Shown here one piece after another: positions 42,838 through 50,702 of a DNA stretch of 64,000 nucleotides. This DNA comes from Oleispirillum naphthae. GTDB taxonomy: Bacteria; Pseudomonadota; Alphaproteobacteria; Rhodospirillales; Rhodospirillaceae. The position numbers were made by a program, and so were the translations under genes. How positions within the stretch are numbered: the first letter of the stretch is position 1; the number at the start of each line of letters is the position of its first letter. The stretch is from assembly GCA_027864655.1 (NCBI GenBank), contig JAQAZG010000003.1, positions 186,001 through 250,000 of the forward strand. Reading direction: 5' to 3'. The notes beneath the pieces were generated by a model. That model ran no database searches and was not told the DNA's origin. It was given only the letters and a program-made list of their open reading frames with translations.

Positions 42838-43081
42838 CCCCCCGGCGAGTCCGCGGTGCGCCGGAGGCGGCCGCAGGAAGTCCCGCGGCAGGGGGCATGC
42901 GGGGGGGGCTGCGCTTATGCGCAGATGCCGGGAGTCGTCTAAAAAACACGCCGCACGTCCGTGATCCCGGGGGGATGACGGACTGCGAGGGATTTCGTAT
43001 TGGAGCGGGCGCCGCACTGCGGCGTGGGAAGCCGCGAAGGGCGGGCAGGGCCTGCTTTTCGCGTCCGCGGGGAGAAACACG

Positions 43082-44794
43082 ATGCTCGGAAGCCTGAAGA
43101 TCACGACCCGTATGATCTTGATGGTGGTCGTCGCGCTGGTCGGCATGGTCCTGGTCGGCGCGATCGGCTTGAACAATTTGAAGACCAACCTGCTCGAAGA
43201 CCGCTATCTCAAGACCCAGCAACTGGTCGAGGCGGCGCGCAGCATCGTGGTGCACTACCACGAACTCGCCAAGAAGGGGCAGATGCCGGAGGGCGACGCC
43301 AAAGCGCGCGCCCTGGCGGAGATGGCGGTGCTGCGCTATGCCGACAACAACTACTTCTTCGTCAACGATTTCGACGGCGTGCTGCTGATGCACCCGTTCC
43401 GCGCCAAGCAGATCGGCACCAGCATGCTGCAGGCCAAGAAGAAGGACGGCACGCTTTACACCGACGTGCGCGGCGTGCCGCTCTATCAGGCGTTCGCCGA
43501 CACGGCGAAGGCGGGCGGCGGCTTCGTTCACTACACCGGGCGCGCCCCGGGCAGCGACAACGAGGACTCGCCCAAGGTGTCCTACATCGGCAGCTTCGAG
43601 CCCTGGCGCATGGCGATCGCCACCGGCATCTACGTCAACGACGTGGACGCGGTGTTCTCCGACAACCTCAAGCAGATGGCGATCTGGATCGGCGGCGTGC
43701 TGATCGTGGTCCTCGGCATCGCCTGGCGCATCAGCGTCAGCATCGGCGGCCCGCTCAAGAAGATCACCGGCGACATGGCGCGCCTGGCAGGCGGCGACAC
43801 CGACATCGCGGTTTCCGCCACCTCCGCGAAGAACGAGATCGGCGAACTCACCAACGCGCTCGTCACCTTCCGCGACAACGCCGTGGAGGTGGAGCGCATG
43901 CGCGCCGAGCAGGCCCACGCCGAGGAAGAGGCCCGCGAGCAGAAGCGCCAGGCCCTGCTCACCATGGCCGAACGCATCGAGGAGGAGGCCCACAAGGCGG
44001 TGGGCGACGTCTCCCGCCGCGCCGAGGAGATGGAGCGCGCCGCGGTGGACATGAACGCCTCCGCCGCGCGGATGACCGAGGAGGCGACCAACGCCGCCGC
44101 CGCCGCCGAGCAGGCGCTCTCCAACGCGCAGACGGTGGCCTCCGCCGCCGAGGAGCTCTCCAACTCGATCGACGAGATCGGGCGTCAGGTGCAGAAGTCC
44201 TCGGAGGTCGCCCACGAGGCGATCGAAATGGCGGGCAAGACCCGCGACGTGGTGCAGGGCCTCGCCGACAGCGCCGAGCAGATCGGCACCGTGGTCGAGC
44301 TGATCAACGGCATCGCGGCGCAGACCAACCTGCTCGCGCTCAACGCCACGATCGAGGCGGCGCGCGCCGGCGATGCGGGCAAGGGCTTCGCCGTGGTGGC
44401 CAACGAGGTGAAGAACCTCGCCACCCAGACGGCGCGCTCCACCGAGGAGATCGCGGGCCAGGTGAACGCCATCCAGGGCGTCTCCAAGCAGGCCGGCGAG
44501 GCGATCGAGAAGGTCGCGGAAACCATCAACAGCATGGGGGCGATCGCCGCCTCGATCGCCTCGGCGATCGAGCAGCAGACCGCGGCGACCCAGGAGATCG
44601 CACGCAACGTGCAGCAGACCGCGGACACCGCCCGCGACGTCTCCACCCGCATGTCGCACGTCTCGGAAGAGGCGGCGCGCACCACCGGCCTCGCCGACCT
44701 GGTGCGCGGCACCGCGGGCGGCCTGACCGGCAATCTGGAGGAGATGGAAAACACCCTGGTGGAGATCGTGCGCGCCTCGACCGAGCGCGCCTGA
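43082..44794 (+). CDS. methyl-accepting chemotaxis protein with a single Cache-type sensor domain
   Basis: The 570-residue receptor has a membrane helix at about residues 8-30, a periplasmic sCache_2-like domain at about 35-195, and a second helix at about 198-216. In the Cache domain, [42 protein letters not shown] are diagnostic. A HAMP domain (about 216-270) and a cytoplasmic signalling domain follow, with the conserved tip [19 protein letters not shown] near residue 415. No C-terminal CheR-binding pentapeptide is seen. Ligands of this sensor type are small acids or amines; the one here is unknown. GGGGAG precedes the ATG by about 8 nt. Confidence 0.93.
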   Translation: MLGSLKITTRMILMVVVALVGMVLVGAIGLNNLKTNLLEDRYLKTQQLVEAARSIVVHYHELAKKGQMPEGDAKARALAEMAVLRYADNNYFFVNDFDGVLLMHPFRAKQIGTSMLQAKKKDGTLYTDVRGVPLYQAFADTAKAGGGFVHYTGRAPGSDNEDSPKVSYIGSFEPWRMAIATGIYVNDVDAVFSDNLKQMAIWIGGVLIVVLGIAWRISVSIGGPLKKITGDMARLAGGDTDIAVSATSAKNEIGELTNALVTFRDNAVEVERMRAEQAHAEEEAREQKRQALLTMAERIEEEAHKAVGDVSRRAEEMERAAVDMNASAARMTEEATNAAAAAEQALSNAQTVASAAEELSNSIDEIGRQVQKSSEVAHEAIEMAGKTRDVVQGLADSAEQIGTVVELINGIAAQTNLLALNATIEAARAGDAGKGFAVVANEVKNLATQTARSTEEIAGQVNAIQGVSKQAGEAIEKVAETINSMGAIAASIASAIEQQTAATQEIARNVQQTADTARDVSTRMSHVSEEAARTTGLADLVRGTAGGLTGNLEEMENTLVEIVRASTERA

Positions 44795-44814
44795 CCCCTT
44801 CCGCCGCGCTTGCG

Positions 44815-44840
44815 AACGGCCGCCCTCCGGGGCGGCCGTT
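44815..44840. terminator. Bidirectional hairpin between the receptor gene and the IalB-type gene
   Basis: AACGGCCGCCC (44815-44825), loop TCCG, GGGCGGCCGTT (44830-44840): a perfect 11-bp stem between convergent genes. T-runs are short on both sides. Confidence 0.75.
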
Positions 44841-44850
44841 CCGTTTCGCG

Positions 44851-45372
44851 TCAGTCCTTGACGCCGCAGGCGGCGCTGATCGCCTGATAGGTCTTGGTGA
44901 AGCCGAGCAGCGAGAAGAGATCGGTGGAGAGCGCGCCCGCGCGGTTGCGCCCGGTGACCAGCATGGTGTTGCCGCGCTTCATCGCGCGCACCACCGCGGT
45001 ATCCTCGGAGCCGTTGGCCCAGGCGGTTTCCTCCCGCGTGAAGAAACGGAAGCTGGTGCCGCCGATCTTCACCGTGGCGTGGCTGTCGGGCTTGAAGGCA
45101 TAGCCCGCCACCATGGTGACGACGCCCACGTCGTCGAACTCCGGGCGATGGGTGACCAGGAAGAACACCTCGCTGCGCTTGCCCACCGCGCCGCGCGACT
45201 TCACCGGCGCGCTTGCCGCATAGCACACCGGGCGGCCGTTCTCGGAATAGGAATACCCCGACCAGTCGCCGTAGCGGCCGAGCGCCTTGACCTCGGACTG
45301 CGCCGATGCGCCCGCCGCGGACAGCGCGAACAGGGCGGCGGCACAAGGGAAGAGCCAGGGGCGAAGCCTCAT
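44851..45372 (-). CDS. IalB-family periplasmic protein
   Basis: The 173-residue protein has a signal peptide (cleavage after about residue 24, AGASAQ). The mature part resembles invasion-associated locus B proteins: YGDWSGYSY, two separated cysteines (VCYAAS near the start and SAACGVKD at the end), VAGYAFKPDSHATVKIGGTSFRFF. IalB proteins are common periplasmic proteins of alphaproteobacteria and their biochemical function is unknown. AAGGAGG lies 8 nt before the ATG at 45372. Confidence 0.85.
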   Translation of the reverse strand: MRLRPWLFPCAAALFALSAAGASAQSEVKALGRYGDWSGYSYSENGRPVCYAASAPVKSRGAVGKRSEVFFLVTHRPEFDDVGVVTMVAGYAFKPDSHATVKIGGTSFRFFTREETAWANGSEDTAVVRAMKRGNTMLVTGRNRAGALSTDLFSLLGFTKTYQAISAACGVKD

Positions 45373-45550
45373 CGGGAGAACCTCCTTTCGCGGCGGGGCG
45401 GAGGGCGCCCCTCGGTGTCGGGGACGGCATGCGGGAAAGGGCTTCGGCAGGAGCGGAAGGACCCCGCGATGCGGGGCCGCGAGGGGCCGAAACGGCATGC
45501 CGCCGTCGGGACGCCAGTATTGCAGGAACCGGCGGCGAGTCCAACCCTGC

Positions 45551-45583
45551 AAAAAACAAAGGCCGCCGCGGATGCGGCGGCCT
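45551..45583 (-). terminator. Intrinsic terminator of the DUF1127 gene
   Basis: AGGCCGCCGC (45560-45569), loop GGAT, GCGGCGGCCT (45574-45583). On the minus strand it is followed by TTTGTTTTTT (45560-45551), a complete intrinsic terminator just after the stop at 45607. Confidence 0.85.
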
Positions 45584-45606
45584 CGTGGGGCCTTATCGTC
45601 GGGGGA

Positions 45607-45792
45607 TCAGGCGACCCAGGGAAACTTGTCGGCATCCTGCTCGGCGTCGGCGCGGGTCAGGCCGATGTCGCGCAGCTGGGTCTCGTCCATTTCGGCGAGC
45701 AGGCGGCGGCCCTGGCGGCGGCTTTCCAGCTGTTCCAGGTAGTCGATCAGAGCCATCACGCTCCACGAGCCGGGCATAAGATATTTCGACAT
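45607..45792 (-). CDS. DUF1127 small protein
   Basis: A 61-residue protein whose C-terminal part, RRLLAEMDETQLRDIGLTRADAE, is the DUF1127 signature (YjiS-like, arginine-containing helix followed by D-I-G-L). Small DUF1127 proteins of alphaproteobacteria have been linked to phosphate/carbon metabolism and RNA handling. The start at 45792 has GGAGG 6 nt upstream. It is divergent from a LysR-type gene and shares its control region, which suggests regulation by that protein. Confidence 0.88.
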   Translation of the reverse strand: MSKYLMPGSWSVMALIDYLEQLESRRQGRRLLAEMDETQLRDIGLTRADAEQDADKFPWVA

Positions 45793-45841
45793 CGAAGCCT
45801 CCTTCACGCGACCCATCGCGGTTCCTTCGGTTCTGCCTGAA

Positions 45842-45870
45842 AATATGGTTGACGAAGCGGCTTTGCGCAA
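45842..45870 (-). promoter_or_regulatory. Candidate promoter of the DUF1127 gene
   Basis: On the minus strand TTGCGC (45870-45865), 17 nt, CATATT (45847-45842), about 50 nt upstream of the ATG. It overlaps the divergent LysR-gene promoter. Confidence 0.45.
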
Positions 45871-45878
45871 ACGATACT
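45849..45878 (+). promoter_or_regulatory. Candidate promoter of the LysR-type regulator gene
   Basis: TTGACG (45849-45854), 18 nt, GATACT (45873-45878). It overlaps the opposite promoter, so binding of polymerase to one may exclude the other. Confidence 0.45.
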
Positions 45879-45891
45879 TCGTCGTCGTCGG

Positions 45892-45906
45892 ATAAGTTCT
45901 ACTTAT
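45892..45906. promoter_or_regulatory. LysR-type T-N11-A operator
   Basis: ATAAGT-TCT-ACTTAT is a perfect 6-nt dyad containing T-N11-A, the LysR-family binding pattern. It lies just downstream of the candidate regulator promoter and 12 nt before the LysR ATG, a position suited to self-repression. Confidence 0.6.
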
Positions 45907-45917
45907 GCGAGGCGGGC

Positions 45918-46874
45918 ATGTCCCCCACTCCTCCGCTCAATATGCTGCGCACCTTCGAGGCCGCCGCCCGGCACTTGAGCTTCACCCGCGCGGCACGCGA
46001 ACTGCACGTCACCCAGGCCGCGGTGAGCCAGCAGATCCGCCAGCTCGAGGCGATCCTGGGCGTCCGCCTGTTCAAACGGATGAACCGCGCGCTCCTGCTC
46101 ACCGACGCCGGGCAGGAATACGCGGTGCCGGTGCGCCAGGCGATGCAGACCATCGCCGAGGCGACGCGCCGCCTGGGAGGGCACCAGGAAACCGGCATCC
46201 TCACCATCAGCATCCTGCCCTCGATCGCGGCGCGATGGCTGGTGCCGCGCATCGGCCGCTTCCGCCAGATGCATCCCGGCGTCGATCTGCGCCTGCACAC
46301 CAGCTTCACCCCCGTGGATTTCGAGCGCGACGGCGTGGACGCGGCGATCCGCCTCGGGCACTGGGGGTCCCCCCTCACCCGCCGCCACCTCTATGGCGAG
46401 ATCCTGATGCGGGAGTTCATCTTCCCCGTCTGCTCCCCCGCCCTGATCGGCGGCACGCCGCCGCTCAGGCGGCCCGAGGACCTGCGCTTCCACACCCTCC
46501 TGCAGGACGAATACATCAACTGGGACGACTGGTTCGAAAAGGTCGGCGTGGTCGGCAGCTTCGACACCCACAACGGCCCCGCCTTCTTCGATTCCGCGAT
46601 GAGCCTGCAGGCGGCGGTGGACGGCATCGGCATCGCGCTCGGGCGCACGCCTCTCGTCGCCCGCGACCTGATGATCGGCCGCCTCGTCGCGCCGTTCCCC
46701 CTGCGCGTGCTGCACAAGGTCGCCTACCGCTTCGTCTGCCCCAAGGGCGACGAGGAGAACCCGAAGATCCGCGCCTTTCACGACTGGCTGTTCGCCGAGG
46801 TCGCCGCCTGGAAGAGGGAAATCGCCGACCACCCCATGCTCTCTCTCGAAGGCATCGACGAAACCGACGGCTAG
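45918..46874 (+). CDS. LysR-family regulator (GcvA-like)
   Basis: The 318-residue protein has an N-terminal winged helix, NMLRTFEAAARHLSFTRAARELHVTQAAVSQQIRQLE split over residues 7-41, nearly the GcvA consensus. A PBP2-type effector domain follows (VDAAIRLGHW, LLQDEYINWDDWF, SLQAAVDGIGIALGRTPL). GcvA regulates glycine cleavage in enterobacteria, but this subgroup controls many other pathways and no gcv gene is near. I start it at the ATG at 45918 (GAGG 6 nt upstream). The frame is open further to 45849 but would include the promoter region. Confidence 0.9.
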   Translation: MSPTPPLNMLRTFEAAARHLSFTRAARELHVTQAAVSQQIRQLEAILGVRLFKRMNRALLLTDAGQEYAVPVRQAMQTIAEATRRLGGHQETGILTISILPSIAARWLVPRIGRFRQMHPGVDLRLHTSFTPVDFERDGVDAAIRLGHWGSPLTRRHLYGEILMREFIFPVCSPALIGGTPPLRRPEDLRFHTLLQDEYINWDDWFEKVGVVGSFDTHNGPAFFDSAMSLQAAVDGIGIALGRTPLVARDLMIGRLVAPFPLRVLHKVAYRFVCPKGDEENPKIRAFHDWLFAEVAAWKREIADHPMLSLEGIDETDG

Positions 46875-46945
46875 GCTTGCAATCCCACCGGTTCCGGGGA
46901 TGATGAAAGGACCGCGCCGAATCGGTCGGAGCGCTTGCGGGCGGA

Positions 46946-47860
46946 ATGCGTATGCTGGGGTGGTTGGCGCGGACATCGGGCAACGTGCGGGGGGCGTTGT
47001 GGATGGTGCTCGCCGTCTGCCTGTTCTCCCAGATGAACGCGCTGATCAAATACGTCGGCCAGGACCTCCACCCCTTCGAGGTCGCCTTCTTCCGCGCCGT
47101 GTTCGGTTTCCTGGTGCTGCTGCCGGTGATCGCGGGCTCGGGCGGGATGCGGGTGTTCGCCACCCGCAAGCCCCTCTTCCACCTCTGGCGCGCCGCCTCC
47201 GGCTGCGGCGCCATGCTCTGCTTCTTCTACACCCTCACCCATCTGCCGCTCGCCAACGCCACCGCGCTGTCGTTCAGCCAGCCGCTGTTCCTGCTCGCCA
47301 TGGCGCCGCTTCTGCTGAAGGAAAAAGTCGGCTGGCACCGTTGGGCCGCCGCGCTCGTCGGCTTTTCCGGCGTCGTCATCGCCGCGCGGCCGGGGGCGGA
47401 GGGGTTCAGCCCCGCCGCCTTCATCGCCGTCGGCGGGGCCTTTTTCATGGCGCTCGCCATGGTCAGCGTGAAGGTGATGTCGCGCACCGAGGCGCCGCTC
47501 ACCATCCTTTCCTACTTCTCCCTCAGCATCATCTTCACCACTCTCGTCCCCGCCATCCCGGTGTGGCGGACGCCGACGGCGGCGCAGACCGCCTGGCTCG
47601 CCCTGATCGGCCTGATGGGCAGCATCGGGCAATACCTCTACATCCGCTCCTACCGCGCCGGAGACGCCTCGGTGGTCGCGCCGTTCAACTTCCTGCAGTT
47701 GCCGGTTTCCGCCGTGCTCGGTTTCGCGGTCTTCGCCGAAATCCCGGCCGCAACCACCCTCGCCGGAGGCGGCATCATCGTCGCCTCGGTGCTCTACATC
47801 ATGCGCCGCGAAGCCAAAACCCACGCCCGCGTGGAGGACATACCGCCCCCGGCGGCGTGA
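46946..47860 (+). CDS. EamA/DMT-family transporter
   Basis: The 304-residue membrane protein has ten helices in two EamA repeats: the first half (about residues 15-145) with FFRAVFGFLVLLPV and LTHLPLANATALSFSQPLFL. The second half (about 155-290) has LIGLMGSIGQYLYIRSYRAGDASVVAPFNFLQLP. Proteins of this type export metabolites such as amino acids; the substrate cannot be told. A relation to the LysR-type gene 71 nt upstream is possible (same direction), since LysR regulators often control a neighbouring exporter. The stop TGA abuts palindromic element copy 10. Confidence 0.88.
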   Translation: MRMLGWLARTSGNVRGALWMVLAVCLFSQMNALIKYVGQDLHPFEVAFFRAVFGFLVLLPVIAGSGGMRVFATRKPLFHLWRAASGCGAMLCFFYTLTHLPLANATALSFSQPLFLLAMAPLLLKEKVGWHRWAAALVGFSGVVIAARPGAEGFSPAAFIAVGGAFFMALAMVSVKVMSRTEAPLTILSYFSLSIIFTTLVPAIPVWRTPTAAQTAWLALIGLMGSIGQYLYIRSYRAGDASVVAPFNFLQLPVSAVLGFAVFAEIPAATTLAGGGIIVASVLYIMRREAKTHARVEDIPPPAA

Positions 47861-48048
47861 AAAGCTAAAACGTTACGAGGGGTCGCGAACCCCTCGCGCT
47901 CCCCATGACTTTTGGTTTTTGCGCGAAGCGCCATAAGTCCTGCCCGATGCAGCAGGGGTTGATCGCCGCTTCGCGGCAAAAATCCAGTCATGGGGTCTGG
48001 GGACCGAGTCCCCAGCGGGGTCCGGGGTCAGCGCCCCTGGCCCGGTGT
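47861..48048. repeat. Composite palindromic intergenic element, copy 10
   Basis: Starts at the base after the EamA stop. Left arm AAAAGCTAAAACGTTAC, GAGGGGTC-GCG-AACCCCTC, CTCCCCATGACTTTTGGTTTTTGCGCGAAGCGC. Centre CCTGCCCGATGCAGCAGG and GCCGCTTCGCGGC. Right arm TCATGGGG, CTGGGGACC/GTCCCCAG and GGGGTCCGGGGTCAGCGCCCC. Between convergent genes. Confidence 0.85.
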
Positions 48049-48780
48049 TCACGGCGCGGGGATGCCGTCTTTGAGGATGCGCTCGACGAAGGCGGGGACG
48101 ATTTCCGTGGCCGGGCCGTAGATCGCCTCGGAGAACAGGGTGGCGCCCTGCGAGGGTTCGAGGTTGAGTTCCACCGAGTGGGCGAGGCCGCGGTAGCGCA
48201 CATGCTGCACGAAGCCCGCGGCGGGATAGACGTTGCCCGAGGTGCCGATGGAGACGAAGAGGCGGCAGGTATCGAGGGATTCGTAGATCTTGTCCATGCC
48301 CAGCGGCATTTCGCCGAACCACACCACGTGGGGGCGCAGGCCGCCCTTGCGGCCGCAGTGCGGGCACGGCGTGGTGGTGGAGAGGTCGTCCTCCCACTGC
48401 ATCAGGGCGTCGCAGTATTCGCAGCGCACCTTGAGGAGTTCGCCGTGCATGTGGATGAGGTTGTGCGAGCCCGCGCGTTCGTGCAAATCGTCGATGTTCT
48501 GGGTGACCAGCAGCACCTCGCCCGGCCAATCCTTTTCCAGGCGCGCGAGCGCATCGTGCGCCGGGTTGGGCACCACGTTGGGCTCCTTCAGTCCGGCGCG
48601 GCGGGCGTTGTAGAACTCCTGCACGCGGGTGGGGTTGCGGATGTAGGCCTCGGGCGTGGCGACGTCTTCGATGCGCACCTTGGCCCAGATGCCGTCGTTG
48701 TCGCGGAAGGTGTCGAGGCCGGATTCCTTGGAAATTCCGGCGCCGGTGAGGATGACGATGGTGGAGGCGGGTTCGGTCAT
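48049..48780 (-). CDS. NAD-dependent protein deacylase (sirtuin)
   Basis: The 243-residue class III sirtuin has the NAD-binding motif GAGISKESGLDTFRD, TQNIDDLHERAGS with catalytic His in IHMHGE. The four zinc cysteines (CEYC, CPHC) and GTSGNVYPAAGFV are also present. Tyr and Arg of the substrate pocket appear in QEFYNARR, as in SIRT5-like enzymes that remove acidic acyl groups. These enzymes remove acyl groups from protein lysines in the cytoplasm. The ATG at 48780 overlaps thpR (ATGA) and has GGAGA 7 nt upstream. The E. coli homologue is also called CobB, but it is unrelated to the cobyrinate synthase elsewhere in this window. Confidence 0.94.
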   Translation of the reverse strand: MTEPASTIVILTGAGISKESGLDTFRDNDGIWAKVRIEDVATPEAYIRNPTRVQEFYNARRAGLKEPNVVPNPAHDALARLEKDWPGEVLLVTQNIDDLHERAGSHNLIHMHGELLKVRCEYCDALMQWEDDLSTTTPCPHCGRKGGLRPHVVWFGEMPLGMDKIYESLDTCRLFVSIGTSGNVYPAAGFVQHVRYRGLAHSVELNLEPSQGATLFSEAIYGPATEIVPAFVERILKDGIPAP

Positions 48781-49355
48781 GGCGGTTCTCCGGCGGTTCG
48801 GGCCGATGGTAACGCCCCCGCGGTGAGGGGGAAACGCATTTCCTCGGTGTAGAGCGAACCCCGCGGCGTGAGGATGCTGGAATAGAGCACCACCGCGTCA
48901 ACGGAAAACGGCGGGCAGGTGGCGAGGCCGTGGGCGGCGAGATAGTCCTGCAGCCGCGCGGGCGGCGTGGCCTTCAGCCGCGCCAGGGTGACGTGGGGGC
49001 GGAAGCGCCGGGTCTCCGCCGCGCAGCCCGCGGCGCGGCAGAGGCGCTCCACCTTGTCCTGCAGGGCGGCGAGCTGCGGCGTGGGGTCCGCCTCCGCCCA
49101 CAGGGTGGCGGCGCGGTGCCGCGCTCCTTCGACGCCGAGGCCCGAAAGGCGCACCGCGACCGCGGGATGGGCGAGGCGGTCCATCGCCGCGGCGATCTCC
49201 TCCGCCCGGCCTTCATCCACCTCGCCGATGAAGCGCAGGGTGATGTGATAGTTTTCCGGCGGGATGAAGCGCGCCCCCGGCAGGCCATGGGCGATGGCGG
49301 CAAGGCGCGCGCGGCAGGCTTCCGGCAGCGGCAGGCCGAAGAACAGGCGGATCAT
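48777..49355 (-). CDS. thpR: RNA 2',3'-cyclic phosphodiesterase ThpR
   Basis: The 192-residue protein belongs to the 2H phosphoesterase (LigT) family, with two His-x-Thr/Ser motifs: ENYHITLRFIGEV and RFRPHVTLARLK. ThpR hydrolyses RNA ends with 2',3'-cyclic phosphate and can ligate tRNA halves in vitro. It is coupled by 4-nt overlaps to tesA upstream and the sirtuin gene downstream. Confidence 0.92.
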   Translation of the reverse strand: MIRLFFGLPLPEACRARLAAIAHGLPGARFIPPENYHITLRFIGEVDEGRAEEIAAAMDRLAHPAVAVRLSGLGVEGARHRAATLWAEADPTPQLAALQDKVERLCRAAGCAAETRRFRPHVTLARLKATPPARLQDYLAAHGLATCPPFSVDAVVLYSSILTPRGSLYTEEMRFPLTAGALPSARTAGEPP

Positions 49356-49987
49356 CGCGCCCCCTTGGCGGCGCGGTCCAGCAGCTCTTCCACCTGGGGG
49401 AGGATGGCGTTCACGACGATCTCCACGCCCTCGCGCGTCGGGTGCAGGCCGTCGGGCTGCACATAGCGCGGGTCGGCGGCGACGCCCGCGAGGAAGAAGG
49501 GGTAGAGCGGCACGCCGAACTCCGCGGCGAGCGCCGGGTAGATCGCGTCGAACTCCGTGGCGTAGGCGGCCCCGAGGTTGCGCGGCGCGCGCATCCCGGC
49601 GAGCAGCGCCGGGACGTTCTTCTCCTTGAGCTTTTTCAGCATCGCGGCGAGGTTGGCCTTGGCCTCGGCGGGGGGCAGTCCGCGCAGCGCGTCGTTGGCC
49701 CCGAGTTCCAGGATCACCGCGTCCGGCGGCGGGGTGAGCGCCCAGTCGAGCCGCGCCAGTCCGCCCGCCGTGGTATCGCCGGAAACCCCGGCGTTGCGCA
49801 CCTCCACCTGCCACCCCATGTCGGTGAGGCGGCGGGCCAGCACGCTGGGGAAGGCGGCGTCCTGCGGCAGGCCGTACCCGGCGGTAAGGCTGTCGCCCAG
49901 GGCGACCAGGACCAAGGGCGGCGCGGCGTGCGCCGGAACCGCGGCGAGCGCCACGAGAATGCAGAAGATCGCACGAAGGACCGACAT
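49352..49987 (-). CDS. tesA: SGNH-family esterase/thioesterase I (TesA)
   Basis: The 211-residue periplasmic hydrolase has a signal peptide (cleavage after AHA, about residue 21). Its SGNH blocks are GDSLTAGYGLP (catalytic Ser), SGDTTAGG (Gly), LGANDALRG (Asn) and PDGLHPTREG (Asp and His). TesA-type enzymes cleave acyl esters, arylesters and lysophospholipids in the periplasm. Its start codon lies within the same CATG as the start of ybbA on the other strand. The tesA/ybbAP arrangement is the same as in E. coli. Followed by thpR with an ATGA overlap. Confidence 0.93.
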   Translation of the reverse strand: MSVLRAIFCILVALAAVPAHAAPPLVLVALGDSLTAGYGLPQDAAFPSVLARRLTDMGWQVEVRNAGVSGDTTAGGLARLDWALTPPPDAVILELGANDALRGLPPAEAKANLAAMLKKLKEKNVPALLAGMRAPRNLGAAYATEFDAIYPALAAEFGVPLYPFFLAGVAADPRYVQPDGLHPTREGVEIVVNAILPQVEELLDRAAKGAR

Positions 49988-50702
49988 GACCTTGCCCCGA
50001 GAAGAGGAAACCGCCGCCGCCGAGGCCCTGCGCCTCGATGGCGTGGGCTTCGACGCCGCCACCGACGCCGGAGCCCTGACCATCCTGGACGATATAGGTC
50101 TCGCGATCAAACCCGGCGAGCGGGTGGCGGTGCTCGGGCCGTCCGGTTCCGGCAAATCCACGCTGATGATGCTGATGGCGGGGCTGGAGCGCCCGACCCG
50201 CGGGCGCGTCTGCGTCGGCGGCGAGAGCCTGGACGGCCTCTCCGAGGACGAAATGGCGGTGTTCCGCCGCGGCCGCGTCGGCATCGTCTTCCAGGCGTTC
50301 CACCTTATCCCGACGCTGTCCGCGCTCGACAACGTGGCGGTGCCGCTGGACCTTGCGGGCGTGGCGGATTCGCGCGCCCGTGCCGCGGAGGTGCTGGCGG
50401 CGGTGGGGCTGTCGCGCCGCCTCGGCCATCTGCCGTCGAAGCTTTCCGGCGGCGAGCAGCAGCGCGTCGCGCTGGCCCGCGCGCTGGCGCCGAGGCCCGG
50501 CCTGCTGCTCGCCGACGAACCCACCGGCAACCTCGACCACGACAGCGGCGAGGCGGTGGCGGAACTGATGCTCTCCGCCTGCGGCGCGGACGGGGCGACG
50601 CTGGTGCTGATCACCCACGACGAGGCCCTGGCGGCGCGCTGCGGCCGCATCGTGCGGCTGCGCGACGGCCGGGTGGAAAGCGACACGGGGCGCGCGGCGT
50701 GA
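49986..50702 (+). CDS. ybbA: YbbA-type ABC transporter ATP-binding protein
   Basis: The 238-residue MacB/LolD-type ATPase has Walker A GPSGSGKSTLM, Q-loop GIVFQAFHLIPTL, signature LSGGEQQRVALARAL, Walker B LLADEPTGNLDH and switch His in ITHDE. The LolD-type extension is evident. It forms a transporter with YbbP (next gene, GTGA overlap) and is divergent from tesA. This pair is thought to act on lipids or periplasmic molecules together with TesA, though the substrate is unproven. GAAGGA lies 5 nt before the ATG, inside the tesA coding region on the other strand. Confidence 0.92.
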   Translation: MTLPREEETAAAEALRLDGVGFDAATDAGALTILDDIGLAIKPGERVAVLGPSGSGKSTLMMLMAGLERPTRGRVCVGGESLDGLSEDEMAVFRRGRVGIVFQAFHLIPTLSALDNVAVPLDLAGVADSRARAAEVLAAVGLSRRLGHLPSKLSGGEQQRVALARALAPRPGLLLADEPTGNLDHDSGEAVAELMLSACGADGATLVLITHDEALAARCGRIVRLRDGRVESDTGRAA

